Below are positions 63,844-64,000 of a stretch of 64,000 nucleotides of DNA, one piece after another (positions within the stretch are counted from its first letter, which is position 1; each line of letters opens with the position of its first letter). The notes below the pieces were generated by a model that was given only the letters and a program-made list of their open reading frames with translations, was not told the DNA's origin and ran no database searches. This DNA is from JAHEKD01 sp965204695 (GTDB taxonomy: Bacteria > Pseudomonadota > Gammaproteobacteria > Arenicellales > JAHEKD01), in contig OZ242007.1 of assembly GCA_965204695.1 (NCBI GenBank), positions 4,898,001-4,962,000 of the forward strand. Direction: 5' to 3'. Made by a program: the position numbers and the translations under genes.

Positions 63844-64000
63844 ATGGAAAACAATAAACAATCATTAAAGGAAATTCAATCATTGCGTCAGCAGATTGAG
63901 GATCATAATTACCGTTACCATGTTCTGGATGAGCCTTCAGTGACTGACGCTGGATATGATCGATTGTTTAAAAGACTTCAGCAGTTAGAACAAAAATTTC
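63844..64000 (+). CDS. ligA: NAD-dependent DNA ligase, N-terminal fragment (runs off the window)
   Basis: The first 52 codons read MENNKQSLKEIQSLRQQIED then HNYRYHVLDEPSVTDAGYDRL. This is the Ia domain of LigA with the NMN-binding Tyr pair (YRYHVLDEPSVTDAGYD). It starts 3 bp after zipA, giving the gammaproteobacterial smc-zipA-ligA operon. Confidence 0.93.
   Translation, partial: MENNKQSLKEIQSLRQQIEDHNYRYHVLDEPSVTDAGYDRLFKRLQQLEQKF

Overview
The window is a gammaproteobacterial chromosome segment of low to moderate GC. Two core blocks identify it. The left one is carA-carB-greA-yhbY-rlmE-ftsH-folP-glmM-tpiA-secG-tRNA-Leu(GAG). The right one is dksA, dihydroorotase, smc-zipA-ligA. Taurine- and ectoine-type catabolic genes, a beta-glucan synthase and a TonB receptor suggest an aquatic, probably marine, free-living heterotroph. 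I cannot name a genus.

Layout. 1-3.2 kb: the start of a TonB-dependent receptor, a NarL/LuxR response regulator and a convergent hybrid histidine kinase. 3.2-15.6 kb: the core block for pyrimidine and arginine precursor, folate and cell-wall precursor synthesis, rRNA maturation, proteolysis and secretion. A leader with a strong intrinsic terminator precedes carA.

15.5-45.2 kb: an accretion zone. The 3' part of tRNA-Leu(GAG) recurs four more times downstream: two perfect copies (54 and 56 bp) and two decayed ones. These look like attachment sites of successive integrative elements. Element 1 (12.1 kb) carries a SAM-cyclase-AAA-TPR signalling protein, a periplasmic PQQ dehydrogenase and an overlapping trio of cytochrome P450, polytopic membrane protein and DyP-type peroxidase. 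Element 2 (6.4 kb) is mostly nested insertion sequences, including an IS21 element inside an IS3-type element, around two small genes. Element 3 (9.7 kb) carries an NdvB-like GH17/GT2 glucan synthase with a sulfatase-fold transferase, IS110 and IS982/IS3 relics, and half of a taurine cluster: a TauY-like oxidoreductase, an xsc stub and a cupin. The other half, tauA and a TauZ/YeiH-type exporter, lies around the last decayed att copy. No intact integrase gene remains.

46.8-52.2 kb: an ectoine-catabolism-like group (DoeA/EutD-like hydrolase, PhyH oxygenase, EutC-like cyclodeaminase, BKACE-like enzyme). An IS3-family element splits the PhyH gene. 52.4-58.9 kb: a cyclopropane fatty acid synthase, a serine hydrolase, and a leftward operon of dksA, dihydroorotase, yheT and an AEC transporter. 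59.1-64 kb: smc, zipA and the beginning of ligA.

The points most worth following are the tRNA-Leu attachment array with phased arm-type repeats, the P450/membrane protein/DyP cassette whose P450 lacks the usual acid-alcohol pair, and the split, decaying taurine cluster.
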